Positions 1 to 12,543 of a stretch of DNA of 64,000 nt are shown one piece after another; within the stretch, counting starts at the first letter, position 1, and each line of letters opens with the position of its first letter. The notes below the pieces were generated by a model. It was not told the DNA's origin and did no database searches. It saw nothing but the letters and a program-made list of their open reading frames with translations. The translations under genes and the position numbers were made by a program. Source of the stretch: Pohlia nutans (Eukaryota > Streptophyta > Bryopsida > Bryales > Mniaceae). The stretch spans positions 374,501-438,500 of the forward strand of contig CM040093.1 in NCBI GenBank assembly GCA_022496805.1, read 5' to 3'.

Positions 1-24
1 GTAGGCTGACAAGGACCGGCCGCG

Positions 25-240
25 CGCATTCATCCGCCACCGCATAAATCTTCACCTTGTAATTCGAGGTCATTGTTCTTGCATTCGCCACCCTAAAACC
101 GCACTGGAACATCGCAAAGCGCAACAAATCACGCATTCATCCGCCACCGCGTAAAATTTTACCTTGTAATTCGAGGTCATTGTCCTTGCACTCGCCACCC
201 TAAAACCGCACTTGAACATCGCAAAGTGCAGCAAATCGCG
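25..240. repeat. Tandem dimer, 107-bp unit
   Basis: Two consecutive copies of a 107-bp unit begin with CGCATTCATCCGCCACCGC at 25 and 132 and differ at only a few positions. The unit is more GC-rich than the DNA to its right. The array may continue to the left of the window. No open frame here resembles a known protein. Confidence 0.85.
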
Positions 241-1346
241 CAAAATCCCAGCGTACACAACCCTAAACCTGACGTGCAAAGAGAGTCCCTTTTACCAACC
301 CTCGCGCGCATCACAATGAAGACGCCTTGATTTTAGACCTTGCTGCGGAGGGATGGAGATAAACAAAATCCAACAAATCAAGGTGGTTGAGCCGGGTACA
401 AGATGATCCTGAAAGCCTAGTTGCTCTACACCGTTGATTGCAATTGAATCCCGAGGTGATGTAGCTTTTACATATCAGCTTAAAGAACACGCATTCCAAC
501 CATTTTTACACAGGTCATTCTTCCATGTTACACATTATGCCTTTGTCCCCCTAATTTAATTTAAAAAAGGGAGTATCCTAAAACTATTTTAGCATCTAAT
601 GCATCCCATTAAACCACACCCTATAGTATTTAGGACACACCCACTGAAATTCACGTACCCTATAGTATAAAAAATAACTTTATAATTTTTAGTCCCAATG
701 GTTTTTTGGAACCCTACATTTGTTCTCACCTATATTTCTATAATATTATTAGTGTAAAAGAATCATACTACAAAGGAAAACCACATAACTAAGTTAACCT
801 TTTAACGTCCTAGATTTTTCTTCATTTTTGAGCATCATTTTTGTCTCCATATTTCCACTTTTTTTTAGAATCTTCTTGTTTCTATTTATAGGTAATATAA
901 AAATGAATCCAAAGATGTTAAATTTTACTCTAATGGACCAATTTTCTTGTTTTTCATTACTTTAAAGTACTCCATTAAAAAATCATACTTTCTATCATTA
1001 TTTATGGTTTTCTCAAATTTGGATGATAGAATGAGTTCAAAATTAGAAGTTTTAACATTCAATGAATAGAAAATTTAATTTCATAGAGATGTAAAAGAAA
1101 TTCAACATAATTGGATAAAAATTCATAGATTTATATATGGTCAAGGGTTTGTTGACTTTTGATGGAATGCAATCTTTTGATGTGTATTTCTCATTCAATA
1201 TTAACTATTTCATAAAAGAACAACTTCATTATATAAATAAGTTAAGTTGATTAAGCGTTGTATTTTGAAAGTTTGGCTAAAAATGAAAATGAAAAGTACT
1301 AAATTGAGGTTTAATAATCTAAATGACTTCAAGTCATGGTAGACGT
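241..1346. other. Intergenic, no gene seen
   Basis: The first 250 bases are moderately GC-rich and the rest is AT-rich. The reading frames here are short and show no recognisable protein. Confidence 0.5.
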
Positions 1347-1564
1347 TTAATCCTTGAAGGTCCAAAAAGCCTGTTCCGACTAGTATAATACATCAATATT
1401 TTGTTGTATTTAGAATGGTTCCTCACCTCCAATGGTTTAGGGTCAAAAGTAAAGTTGAAATGCTATGGTTCTAATGCGCTACTCAAGTCCCAATTTGGAG
1501 CTTCTTACTTACAACAAATGCCAAATATACACTAACGTATCTACTATCTCCAAGTGGCCTTTAA
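1347..1564 (+). mobile_element. TTAA element, subfamily E, copy 1
   Basis: This is a degenerate copy of the 231-bp element intact at 42727-42957. Both share the central stretch from the GTATTTGGAATGG-like motif to ACGTATCTACTATC. The left TTAA is at 1347. The right terminus is cut off at the TTAA of 1561, where another CCCCTAAACG end begins. Confidence 0.7.
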
Positions 1565-1796
1565 CCCCTAAACGCTCAAACGACCATATTCTGGTCGTTG
1601 TCCAAATCTAACGGCTTGCCCGGAACGAAAAAAAAGATTTGAAAAAATTAAAAAAAATTAAAAATACTAAATCAAGTTTACTTTCCAATGCAATTTGAAT
1701 TATGTCAATCCAAGTTAAACTCCGTCCGGGAGAACTTTTCAGAGTGGATCACCTCAACATTGTCTTAGTGTTATAAAATTTTCTATTTGAAAAGGG
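1561..1796 (+). mobile_element. TTAA element, left end, subfamily F (partial)
   Basis: TTAA is followed by CCCCTAAACG and then a perfect subterminal palindrome with 8-nt arms, AACGACCA and TGGTCGTT, around TATTC. The same end closes the element at 19944-20859. The body at about 1660-1790 resembles 9980-10090. No matching right terminus was found, so the element is truncated. Confidence 0.6.
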
Positions 1797-1989
1797 TACA
1801 CTGAAATCACCATATACTGTGGGTGGGTGAATGGCATGGGTACATTCATCCATTTGGACAAAATTTCATCCAATTTGACCAAAGTATTATTCAATTTGGA
1901 TGAATTTTACTACAGTATTTTCAAAAAGTAATCAATATGAAAGCCTCTGGGAAATACCCTGGGCCGCAATATATGGTGATTTCGGTGTG
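1797..1989. mobile_element. Miniature TIR element with CACYGAAATCACC ends, copy 1
   Basis: The terminal inverted repeats read CACTGAAATCACCATATA on the left and the complement of CACACCGAAATCACCATATA on the right. TA precedes the left end. Two related copies lie at 7884-8098 and 23355-23556. Size (about 200 bp) and TA flanks fit a Tc1/mariner-type MITE. Confidence 0.75.
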
Positions 1990-2765
1990 GTTTAGGGACC
2001 ACTGTTCCCATTTCAACATGATATCATGTCCTTCCAGGATGTGATATATTGTCTTCTTTTACTGGAATAGTTGACCTACACATGACATGTTATTAGGCAC
2101 CTTGAACCCAACATAGTGAACAAAGGTACCACACCTTATGCATGACAGTTTCTCTTACTTATCTCCCATTATCAAAGATTTTGTTTCCATTTTGCCTATA
2201 ACATCATAAAAGTTGGGCCAGACTATTTTGGTGCCATTTTGACACCAAAGGCTGCATAGAGGTCATTTTAGTGTCATTTTATCCATACTAGGTTGGTATG
2301 GAGGTTGGCACCAAATTATCTTAATTGCATTTCAATGCACCATCATGGCACCATGTTCACATGCTTTCAAGTTCCTCATGAAGAGACTCCATCTAGTATG
2401 GGGTACATTGTTTCTTTCAATTACCGAGGGAGCTTGAATATGCATTTACCTTCACTACACTAAGTGGCGTATTTTATGGTGCATTTTAGTGTCCTGGGAG
2501 AATTGATGTCTTTTACCACAATTCGTTCAAAGGTCATATTAACATTCATTATCATGCACTATCGCTGCCTTGGCTCTACAGCAGATGGTGTGGAATATTC
2601 CACACCTAACAATAATTCATCAGTAGCTAAGCGGATAGGTGGAGGCTTAAGGTCATGAGCAAAGTGCATGAAGCAAAGGCAGTGGGCATGAAGGCTACTC
2701 AATGTTATGATGAAGATAAATAGTGTCCCTACAATACATAGGAGTTTGCAACTTGTCATTCTCAG
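1990..2765. other. Intergenic, no gene seen
   Basis: AT-rich sequence in which I recognise neither a gene nor a repeat. The short frames at 2464-2658 and 2559-2759 overlap on opposite strands and have no protein-like features. Confidence 0.45.
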
Positions 2766-3324
2766 TTAACCCCTAAGTATGCAAGGAGCCTTGTGGGGCC
2801 ATGTTTGGTCGTTTCTCACTCAAACACTAATTTTCCACATAGTTCCTAATTTCAAAATTCAAATGAAAATGGTCCCAACCAAGAAAGTGTGGGGGCTACA
2901 TTCTACTTTCTAGTCCAGTTTACCATTCTTCAAAATTGTTAAAATTGCGTTTTTTTATAGCACTTTAAAGCTCAAAATCCTAAAATTCCAATATAAAGTG
3001 CAAAAAAAGTTTTTCTATCTAATTTCTTTTTATGTAAGCTCAAGAAGGATGCCACCTACACTATGTTGTTCATCACTAATATTTACATTTTCCCTTGAAA
3101 ATTCATACTATTCTAAGCATTTATGTAATTACTATGATTTTTACAAGAAAAATAATTTGAAAAATCTTATACAAATTATTTCTATTTAAATAGTTATGAA
3201 AAAATCAGGATTAATCAATTTAACAATACCTTATATGAGAAAAATACCAGAAAAATATAATATATATTCCAAAATGCGAGGAATTGATGAGGTTTGACCA
3301 GGTAATTGTAGTGTAGATGCTTAA
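2766..3324 (+). mobile_element. TTAA element, subfamily C, copy 1
   Basis: It starts with TTAA then CCCCTAAG and aligns over its length with 60604-61148, sharing for example TTTATGTAAGCTCAAGAAG and the GATGAGGTTTGACC-like tail. The right terminus has decayed: GATGCTTAAG replaces GATGCTTAGGGGTTAA. It is non-coding. Confidence 0.8.
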
Positions 3325-3764
3325 GAATTTACTCCTAAGAGCATCTCCACCTTTGGCAATAAAGGTGGCACCAACAACAAAAATTGATGTAAAGTAGGCT
3401 GGTCACTCTAAATAGTCATGATCCACGCGGGCACGTGGCCAAATATAGAGAGTTGAGAGGGGACACCAAAAGTATATTTAGGTAGATCTTGATTTGAAAT
3501 ACTGCAATCATGGGGTTATTTGTCTGTTAGTGTGTATGTGAGTGGTCTACCAACTAAAAGTAGCGTTGATGGGTGCATGTTTGACGTGAATAGATGGGGG
3601 AGTACATATTATTTTTAGAATGTCTTTGTTTGATGATAAATATCTCTCACCAACCAACCCAGAAACCATGATCTGATAACTACACCCAATACAAATATCA
3701 AACTATACCTCTTCTAGTTACAACCACTCACTATTATTATTACTCTTAGTGCTTGTTACCGGTT

Positions 3765-3907
3765 ACTAAAGTGTCTATTCCCGAAAGGGGTGAGTAGTTT
3801 TGTACCAATGGCCCGTTGTCCGGTGGGCACTGGCTCATTGTCAAAACGAACAGACACTTTATTCACGCCAGCCTCTATGGGAGGTTTGGAGTTTCTATCT
3901 ATCTATG
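3765..3907 (+). mobile_element. 5'-truncated LINE 3' end
   Basis: It matches the 3' terminus of the LINE at 54405-57429: TAAAGTGTCTAT, then the GAACAGACACTTTATTCACG motif, then a short TATC-repeat tail. The two AAAGTGTCT/AGACACTTT motifs are inverted to each other and could pair in RNA. Confidence 0.75.
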
Positions 3908-5753
3908 GCGTTGACGCCTCAAGGATAGAGATGTTCTAAGCATCCACGGTGACTAGAATGGTCACCATCTTTTATTTTAACAATTTTGAGGTCTTATTTG
4001 AACTTCCTCTTGTTCAAATTTATTTGTTTTTTGACTAACACATGTAATGATATTCACTAGTTCTAGTGATATAAAATTTGGTCCTATCTGAATTATATTT
4101 TGAACAATATGATCAATTGAATTTGGCATTTTTAAAACTGTGAATCCTTGGTCTTTTAACCCCTAAAGGACCAGGTGGATACATTTTGTCCAAGAATAAA
4201 TTTATTACTTTAATAACTTATTTGGATTCCATAATTTTGACTCAATATTAACTAGAGAATTGTAAATGTCCGTTATGATTGAGAACATAAAAATCCTTCA
4301 AGATTTGCAATTACGTTGATCGAACCACCGGGAAAAAAACTAAAACGTTAGCGCAGGTGAATTTGGGACATGGTAGTTAGGAAGGTTGATGACCTGGAGG
4401 GCTCTTCCACACTAGGGCGTCACATTTGACAAAAAAAAAGGTGTACAATATGTAAATCATGTGCCATTACTACATCATTAATACTATATAATAATTATAG
4501 AATATATTTATATATATTTAAAATGGAATATTTTTCATAATATTTAGAATATTTTATATATTTTATATTATTTTGAAATATTTTGGAATATTCCGAAAAT
4601 AAATTTGAAATATTTACACATTTTATGCAATGTAACAATTAATGATGATCACAAACACCGGCTCAACGAGTCACCAACAAGTCACTTCATCCAAACATAA
4701 ATCTTTGAGAATCAATCATTATTGTTGTATTTAGTTTTAGAACTTCATTTTTTGTGAGCACCTAGATACAATACATCTTTGTATGCTCCTTAAATTTCAA
4801 ACGCTAATCATGGTTCTAGAATTTATGAGAATATTTGCAATGAATGACTTATTGATTTTCCTAAAATTTTTAGAAAACAACTCGTGATCAAACCTTATAA
4901 TCATGTAATATATATGGTAGATTGTTTTGAAAATTGATATACAGTCCTATGACTAAGTCGTCTTTGACCTTTAATGGTGAAGTTTTCTACATGAACATCG
5001 ATGAAGAGATACAATTGTCTTCTTGAAAGCATCACAAGAAAGTGATAATTTTTTTAGGGTTAACATTCCTTCTCCACGAATGGCCATCAATTCAAGTAGC
5101 ACGGACCATGATGGCCAAAATTCATTATAATGTTGTCATTCATCATTGGAACACTACATTCAAAAGGTTTACTTGAAGTTTTGTAAAAGTTATTTACAAG
5201 GATACCACTGTAGTACTATAGTTGGGTCGCCATCCCACAAACAAATATTTAATATTTTTTGAAAAATAAGGCTCGTTGCTCAAAAATGAATTTCTTGATT
5301 TTTGTTTATGAGCAAAAAATGATTAAAAATGGCCCAAAATGACCCAAAATTGGCCCAAAATAGCTTAGAAATATCAAAATATAGCTATAAAAAATTACTA
5401 TTTTCATTTTTTGATCCTCATAATTTCCATCTTTTACGTTTTTTTTTTGTAATTATTTTTGGCAACCCAGCTATGGTACTACGGTATATCTCCAAAAAGT
5501 CAAATAATGTCTGTGTTGAGAAATAGTCTCCTGGACACTAAATCATAAGTTTTGTGCAATAGAAAAGCCATACTTGGACACCATGCAAGAGGGTAATGCC
5601 AAAGTACGACTTTTCTACTACATTAATGCAAGAGCGTGGTACCAAAGGCCAATCTTACTACACGCACCAAAAGACTATAGTGAGGGAAAAATCCCCTAGA
5701 TCTTCATTTGTGTCCATTACCCAAGTGAACCCTTTGTGCAACTAATGTTGGTA
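3908..5753. other. Intergenic, no gene seen
   Basis: AT-rich DNA. A lone TTAA-CCCCTAAAGGACC end lies at 4156, followed by an imperfect palindrome (GGATA, CATTT, TGTCC), which is probably the surviving left end of another TTAA element. The frame at 5329-5526 looks like low-complexity chance sequence. Confidence 0.45.
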
Positions 5754-5974
5754 TACCCTTTGTCCTGAAATAAAAAGCAATCGTGAGATTACGAATACAT
5801 GAAGAAATCAATTAGGTGAACTATGGCGTCATTGGTTAATTAATGTGATGTACATTACACTCAACGACGTGAGCTCAGGCTCAATAGGCGAGTGGATTTT
5901 ATAAGCAAATGATCATTTTATTAAGGAACTATTTTTTATTCCCACATGCTTTGTATTTCGGAACAAAGGGAGTA
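5754..5974. mobile_element. Stowaway MITE (decayed)
   Basis: The right end reads CGGAACAAAGGGAGTA. The left end is the inverted TACCCTTTGTCCTGAAAT, two bases short of the usual CTCCCT. The 221-bp length, TA flanks and terminal motif are typical of Stowaway (Tc1/mariner) elements. Its ends match the better copy at 63045. Confidence 0.75.
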
Positions 5975-6054
5975 GATTCTTTTCAAATTGCCTTGCACCT
6001 AGCTCACAGGCCTACCACACAGAACTGCACTATCATGTTGATTTCCTATTGTTG

Positions 6055-6296
6055 GATTTCATCATAAGGTTCTTTAGCCTTTGTAAGCTGTACCTAGGAA
6101 TAAGAATTGTTACACGATAATCTTTGTGGCGAATTTTGGAATATTGGACATGCCACATAATTCTATACCTAAGTGGAAAGTTGGAAGTCTACAACAGTCC
6201 CGCCTCAAGAATCACATGTTTTGAATATTTTATGTAAGTTCATGCATCTAGGTGAACCCTAGAAAGGGCTAAAGAACCTTATGATGGTGAAAACAC
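6055..6296. mobile_element. MITE with CATAAGGTTCTT ends, copy 1
   Basis: Inverted ends of about 25 bp: CATCATAAGGTTCTTTAGCC near 6060 and its complement AAAGAACCTTATGATGG near 6271-6287. A second element with the same core lies at 18635-18871. The superfamily is not certain. Confidence 0.65.
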
Positions 6297-6790
6297 AGTT
6301 ATCCAAATTTACTGTTACTGGGAGAAACAGTGTCGCCATGGGATTTCATCCACAATAGAGGCTCTGTGCCGTTAGTTACTCTTGCACTTGTAGTAGACAG
6401 GTGGGGCTGTTACACTGTACAGTATAAGAGTATATGAAGACAATGATTGCTGCACACCAGAAACAACTCCATAGGAACTCAACTTTTTCTATGAACCAGA
6501 TATAAAGAGACTGATCGAGGCCGGGAAATTGTCCACAACCAAAAAAAAAATCATGTCCAACCAGATCCATCCACTCACAGTGTTGAGCGTCTGACTTGGA
6601 TACTGAACAAGCAATTGACAGCATCATTGAGAGAGATACTGTTCTCTGGTAGCAGCTCCAGCACCCATGGAGTTTCACGTCAACTTTCCCGTCATCCACA
6701 TCCTCTTTTTCATGTATCAAAATCAATAAGAAAGCAACATATGACACTTTGTAAACATATGACACTTTGTAAAAAGAATTGAATTAAGCA
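6297..6790. other. Intergenic, no gene seen
   Basis: A 129-codon minus-strand frame (6376-6765) lies here. It has no recognisable domain, and I see no splice context supporting it. Confidence 0.4.
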
Positions 6791-7009
6791 TTAAAAGTTT
6801 AGAGAGCCCGTTCCAACCAGTATTCTGTAGCAGTATTCCGTTGTATTTGGAATGGTTTTACACCTCTTATGGGTTTAAGATCAAAAGTGAAGTTAAAATT
6901 CACATCGGCATGGTTTTAATGAACTATTGGGTTCTCAATTTGGAACTTTCTACTTACAACAAATGCCAAATATACACCAATGTATCTACTATCTCCAAGG
7001 GACCTTTAA
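6791..7009 (+). mobile_element. TTAA element, subfamily E, copy 2
   Basis: It aligns with 42727-42957 from CCAGTATT-like sequence through TATTTGGAATGGTTTTACACC to GGGACCTTTAA. The right end stops at TTAA (7006), where a new CCCTTAAACG end begins. This repeats the arrangement at 1561. Confidence 0.75.
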
Positions 7010-7883
7010 CCCTTAAACGACATTTTAGGTCCTCAATGGGCGGCCCGAGGATCTTTAAAAGAATATGGATTATATATTTAGGCGGGGCAAGGGTGCATGA
7101 CCAATCACAACAAAGAAACAAGCACATGAGGAATCAATTGGGAACTTGGGCATGAATCAAACGATCCTTCGTTACCTTTGATTTAGACATTCCGAACAAG
7201 CATGAAAGAATTTGTTGTTGCAATTAAGCACATGAGATGCCTCATCTTGTTGGGCATTCAATGATTCATGTCTGGTGAGGAGTTGAGGAGTGCTCCTGCT
7301 AAAAGCAAGATTCCTTGGAAATCAAGCATGTGGGGCTTGGAAAGACATTTAAATGCTAAGGGTTAATTTGTGCCAAGGCTGCGACAAGGTTGTGGTAACG
7401 GGAGAGAGGGGGAGGGCGGGGGAGATCACCGTCATTCACCCGCGAAGGCAAGGCAAGGCAGGCAAGGCAAGGCAAGGCAAGGCAAGGCAAGAAGCTTTAT
7501 TTGTTGTTGTGTGTTGAAATGCACATGGTGCAGACATGATGAAGAACCAAAGCCATATGCAGCCCCTGACTGTCCTCTTGAGAGCATGGCTGTTGGTGTC
7601 CTCTGATAACTTGCAGTGTGGCATCCCACATTTCAAGTCAAGTCTCCTTCATACAACAGTGGCCTTATCTCCACTACCAGCATTCTCATATGCTTGCTTT
7701 CACCTTCAACAGATATATATATAATGGCTGGCCAAGCTGTCATTTATTGTCTCTGCCCCACAAGCCAGGCGAGAGACCACGCAAACACTTTGTTTTCACG
7801 AGTTACACGGGCTGGATGTCAGTAAAAACAAGCCGTAAAAGTGAATCATTCTGGGGTACATACTAAGGCAGAGACTATGCGAC
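7010..7883. other. Intergenic with pentanucleotide repeat
   Basis: It contains a GGCAA pentanucleotide repeat at about 7446-7491. That repeat creates the long-looking frames on both strands at 7370-7640. No supported gene. Confidence 0.55.
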
Positions 7884-8098
7884 TACACCAAAATCCCCAT
7901 ATATTGTGACCCACGGTATTTACGAGACGCTTTACTAATAATTATTTTTCAATATATTGTGGTAAAATTCATCCAACTTGGATGAAAATATGTTCAAATT
8001 GAATGAAAAGTTGTTGACATGGATGAGAATTTGTCTAAATGGATGAATGAACCGGCCACGCCATTCACGCACCCACAGTATACGGTGCTTTCGGTGTA
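7884..8098. mobile_element. Miniature TIR element with CACYGAAATCACC ends, copy 2
   Basis: TA-flanked on both sides (TA at 7884 and 8097). The ends CACCAAAATCCCCATATATT and the inverted GTATACGGTGCTTTCGGTG belong to the same family as 1797-1989. The interior has the same 'TTGGATGAA' repeats. Confidence 0.75.
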
Positions 8099-8448
8099 GC
8101 TGCTTGTCTTTGTTTCTTTGTTTGTCATGTGCCTTGGTTGGTCAGTGGCTCTAAGAATTGTGCATTTTGCACCAATGCAGCATGGCCATCTCCACTTCTT
8201 CATATATGACTAGTGTGGCTTTGTGCTATTGGCATGATGTTCCATGTCCAACCATGCTTTTACTATTTATCCATAATCTAATTAAATATTTAACTATTAA
8301 ATAATTTATTCATAATTCGATTAAAAATCCATAACTTTACACTGTTCACTAGTAGAAACACCGTCCACGTAGACTAGCAAAAAGACCCACAAGAAGACCC
8401 CACATCACATACTAAACTAGTTGTGGGTCTTTTAGGGCAATTTCTCTA

Positions 8449-8676
<228 letters not shown>

Positions 8677-8879
8677 TTTCTCTACTAGTGGTAGATCCAA
8701 ACGTCACGGAATAACTTTGGTGCACCCTTTCTTGTCAAGAGCTTTCCAATGATACCAACTTGGAGGAGGGGGGTAGGGGGGGAGGCGACACTGGGTGAAA
8801 ATTTAAAAAGTACGTGAGATCAAAATAAGGGTATTTTTTATTTTTTGGAGATAAAATTTAGAATTTATTTTGATCTACT

Positions 8880-8952
8880 ATAGAGTATATATAAATATAT
8901 ATACATATATATACATATATATACAAATATATATATATATATATATATATAT
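8880..8952. repeat. AT-dinucleotide rich tract
   Basis: Imperfect (AT)n/(TATATAC)n microsatellite. It produces a spurious Tyr/Ile-rich minus-strand frame. Confidence 0.85.
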
Positions 8953-9309
8953 TTGTATATAAATAAGGATAAGCTAGACAGTCTTTGCCTTGGAGGGTTA
9001 GAATTCTTCTTTGGATGTACAATATGGAGAATGAGTGGAATAGTGATGTATTCATTTATTGAATTAGTTTAACCTGTAATTGCCAAGCTCACCCTCCCTA
9101 ACTTTTGAATTGCCAACCAATCTCCATTTTTATACACTTTATAGCAGATTTCTGCTAAATGTAAATATTATAAATAAAAAAGGGATTGGTTAAATAAGGA
9201 GATTGAAAAATTATAACTACACAAAGGATAGGAAAAATGAGAGAATTTGGGAACTTAGATAAACATAGGGTGGTGAAAATTCTAGGCATATAGATAAATA
9301 GCCGCCCCC

Positions 9310-9372
9310 AAAAGAAAAAAAAAAAAAAAAAAAAAAAAGGAAAAAAAAAAAAGAAGAAGAAGAAAAAAAAAA
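9310..9372. repeat. Poly(A)/GAA tract
   Basis: A homopurine run of A interrupted by GG and GAAG. It underlies a spurious poly-Phe frame on the minus strand. Confidence 0.85.
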
Positions 9373-9945
9373 GTAGTATCCCCAGAGGATACCAAGAACG
9401 TAGCCAACATGCGTACAATCCGGGACATCTCAAAGTAACATACAGAACAAAACAAAACAAACTATCTTCGTTAATGTATAGATAGTATAGTGTGGCCCTA
9501 TTGGCCTAGTGTACTTCGTCATTTAGACATGCTTTTGTTTTTTTGTTTTTTTTTTAAAGATTAATTTATCCACAGTTTAATTTAATTCATAATAAAAAAA
9601 TCCCAAAAAAATCTGTAACGTTCACACCTTAAGTCCAAAAGTTACAAAACAACTTTCGTGCACCCTTATTCGTTGAGAGCTTTTCGACGATGCCAAGAAT
9701 GACATCAAAAACCCCTATATTCCAATTTTCATCATTCTATTCAATTATGGTGACAAAAATCACTCAAAAGTACATAACTCTCACACCATACATCCAAAAG
9801 TGACAAATCGACTTTAGTGCACCTCTATTTGTCGAGAGCTTTTTGATGGTACCAAGAACACAGCTGGTGGGCAAACAATTGGAGATCTCAGCATTACATA
9901 CAAGACAAACAAACAAACAAAAAAAAAACTAACTAACTACCTTTG
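9373..9945 (+). repeat. Dispersed ~0.5-kb repeat family J, partial units
   Basis: It contains the recurring phrases of this family: GAGATCTC/GGACATCTC followed by AACGTAACA-like sequence, 'gtccaaaagtnacaaa', 'gtgcacc' and 'gagagctttycgacgatgcca'. Related units occur at 10815-11329, 57625-58718 and 59683-60500. Non-coding, of unknown class. Confidence 0.6.
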
Positions 9946-10100
9946 TTAACTCCTAAGTGACCGAATGACCAATAAAATCAAGCCTACTTTCCAACTAAAT
10001 TTGAATCATGTTAAACTCCACCAAGGAGAATTTTTCAGAGACAAAGACCTCAATCTTGTCCTAGTGTTATGAAATTTACTATTTCGGGAAACTAGTTATG
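9946..10100 (+). mobile_element. TTAA element fragment, subfamily F
   Basis: TTAA followed by CTCCTAAGTGACC, then sequence matching 1660-1790 (the AGAACTTTTCAGAG-like and TGTCNTAGTGTTATNAAATTT stretches). No right terminus was recognised. The DNA from 10101 to about 10810 shows nothing I can identify. Confidence 0.5.
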
Positions 10101-10814
10101 TTCTCTCCTTTGAATTTTTTTACAGTTTAGAATAGAATCTCTAGTTTTAACCAATCATAGCAAATTTCAAATTTTCAAAATAAAAATTGTGATTTTGGTG
10201 AATATTCAACGGTAAATGCTTCTAAATTCATTAAATGGGTATCTTCTTCTTTTTTTTGAAAGTTTGACCATAGAGATAATTACCAAACATCATGCTTCTC
10301 ATTTTCTCTTTTGGACCAAACTTCATCAAAGTTGCAGAAGTAACATTTCATAACACATCTAGGTTTTGCCCTTACCTCGGGGAGTGCACTTAAAGTTAAG
10401 ACTAGGAATCATGTGAGTGCGTAGTTTTGACCCCCCTATGTATGTATTAAAAAATCATCTAAAAATTGTAAAAAAAATATGAAGTTATTCAATACAATCT
10501 AAAGTTCTTGTTGTATGAATTTCAAAAAATAATCACTTGTAAATATTTTTATATTGATTTTTGAAGCGGAAAACAACACATTTTAGTTCAAACTTCTATC
10601 AATTTTTTTTACAAGATTTAAGAAAATTTTGGTCTTGAAATTTATACCAAATGATTGATATGTACGTAATGATTTAGCACCTAAAAAATCTTTATTTAAA
10701 AACTATTTTAAGGCCAAGTATTGTAGGGGGTATGCTATTAAAACGCACTCACGTGTATTCCTAATTTTAACTTTATGTGCACTCCCCGGGGCCCTCACCC
10801 CCTTTTGTCATTTA

Positions 10815-11329
10815 GGGTTAATAGTAAGACTAGTGTGGCCGTGTGCCATTGGCTCAGATGTTCCTCGTGTTCGACATGTCCCCCGTGCTCTCCGTACTCC
10901 CTGTATTCTCCATGCTCCCCTTGTTCCCTGTGCTTTTGCTTTTGTTTTTTCTTTTTAGAATAATTTATCTATAATTTAATTCAATTTATGGTGACAAATT
11001 TCGATCAAAAATCCATGAATTTCTCACAATGAGTCCAAAAGCTACGAAACGAATTTGGTGCACCCCTGATGCCGAGAGCTTTCCGACAATGCCAATAATG
11101 ACATTAAAAACTCCCATATTCCATTTTTCATAATTTAATTCAATTGATAGTGATGAAATTTGTTTAAAAATTCATAACTTTCACATCGTAGATCCAAACG
11201 CAGCGAAACAAACTTCGTGCACCCTTTCTCCTTGAGAGCTTTCTGATGACCTCCAGAACACGGCTGGTGGACATATAGTCGGAGAGATCTCAATGTAACA
11301 AAACCAAACAAACAACCTTCCTTCCTTAA
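10815..11329 (+). repeat. Repeat family J, complete-looking unit
   Basis: It runs from ACTAGTGTGGCC, through a CTCC/CCCTG-rich stretch (10860-10940), to two ~200-bp diverged sub-repeats, each with TTTAATTCAATT and 'gagagctttc'. It ends GAGATCTCAATGTAACAAAACC. The same order appears, inverted, in the array at 57.6-60.5 kb. Confidence 0.65.
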
Positions 11330-11913
11330 CGTCTGAACATCACAAGGTTTAGTTTCTGAACAACTACCAGATTTCAACTCACCCTATGTTCTCATCACTT
11401 CTTGGATGAAAATCATTTAGTTTTTTGAAGATACTTCATGAAGTTGTTGTCCTATTCAATGGTTGAATTTGTTGTTACTTGAGTATATATTTTTCTAAAA
11501 TTACAAACGTGGAAGTATGTCAAGTTGTTGACCAAGCCAAAATTGCATTGACTTTAGTTCAAAGTGGACAAGTTTGTAAAAATGAGGTCATAGATTTTAG
11601 AAACAAAGGAATTTCAAATAATCACCATATTAAGAGTATCTCATTTCAAATCCATTCCAATAGATTTTATTCAAAAATATTAATATTTTGTTTGTAATCA
11701 AATTTAGAAGGGATTTTTAATTTTAACTTTCAAAATTTATAATAAATATTGGTGATGGCATTGGTGAATCTAATCATACGGATGAAATCTAAAATTCAAA
11801 ATCTACAACTTTCATTCGTATAACAATTCCAAAATATTCTTCCAAATAGTACTTTATGATGATTTTTCTCAAATCGTCAATTATGAGGACACCATGTGAC
11901 GTTTAGGGTTTAA
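11326..11913 (+). mobile_element. TTAA element, subfamily A, copy 1
   Basis: It is collinear with 11957-12543. The right end is CGTTTAGGG then TTAA. The left end has lost the CCCC motif but keeps an imperfect palindrome (GTTTA, GTTTC, TGAAC) where other copies have a perfect one. The short frame at 11479-11697 is not conserved in other copies. Confidence 0.75.
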
Positions 11914-11956
11914 TGTATAGATGTATAGATTTCAGGATTTTTTATTTGTGGCTAAG

Positions 11957-12543
11957 TTAACCCCTAAACGTCAAAGCGTCCAGAAAGTGGACGACTAACA
12001 GATTTAAATCCTTCTCACGTTTTCATCAATGCTTGGATGAAAGTCATCCAATTTTTTGGAGATTCTTCACCAAGTTATTGTCCTATCTAGCGGTTGGATT
12101 TAGTCATACTTGATTACATATTTTTCTAAAATTACAAATGTAGAAGTATGTCAAGTCGTTGACCAAGGCAAATTGCATTGACTGTAGTTCAAAAGTGGCC
12201 TTGCAAAAATGAGGTTATAGATTTAAGAAACACAAAAATTTCAAAGAATCACCACGTTTAAGAGTATCTCATTTCAAATTCATTCCAACAAATTCTACTC
12301 AAAAAATATTAAATTTTTGATTGTAATCGAATTTGGAAGGAATTTTTAATTTTAACTTTCAAAATTTATAATTAAATATTGGTGATAGTATTAGTGAATC
12401 AAATTGTACGGATGGAATCTAAAATTCAAAATTTAGAACTTTCATTTGCATATCAATTCCAAAATATTCTTCTAAATAGTACTTTATGATGCTTTTTCTC
12501 AAATTGTCAATTCCAAGGACACCCTGGTATGTTTAGGGGTTAA
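11957..12543 (+). mobile_element. TTAA element, subfamily A, copy 2 (intact ends)
   Basis: TTAA lies on both sides, with termini CCCCTAAACGTC on the left and the complement CCCCTAAACATAC on the right. A perfect palindrome sits at the left (arms CGTCCA/TGGACG around GAAAG). It abuts B copy 1 and shares its TTAA at 12540. The interior is AT-rich and non-coding. Confidence 0.88.

Noticed and set aside
6376..6765. 129-codon minus-strand frame
   Set aside because: Cys/Phe-rich with no known motif and no supporting splice or neighbour context.
7370..7640. Overlapping frames with repeated KARQG or ALPC-type residues
   Set aside because: They are produced by the GGCAA pentanucleotide repeat on both strands.
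9155..9460. Phe-rich minus-strand frame
   Set aside because: It is a translation of the poly(A)/GAA tract.
10775..10963. Cys-rich small protein candidate
   Set aside because: The cysteines come from the low-complexity CTCC/CCCTG block of repeat family J.
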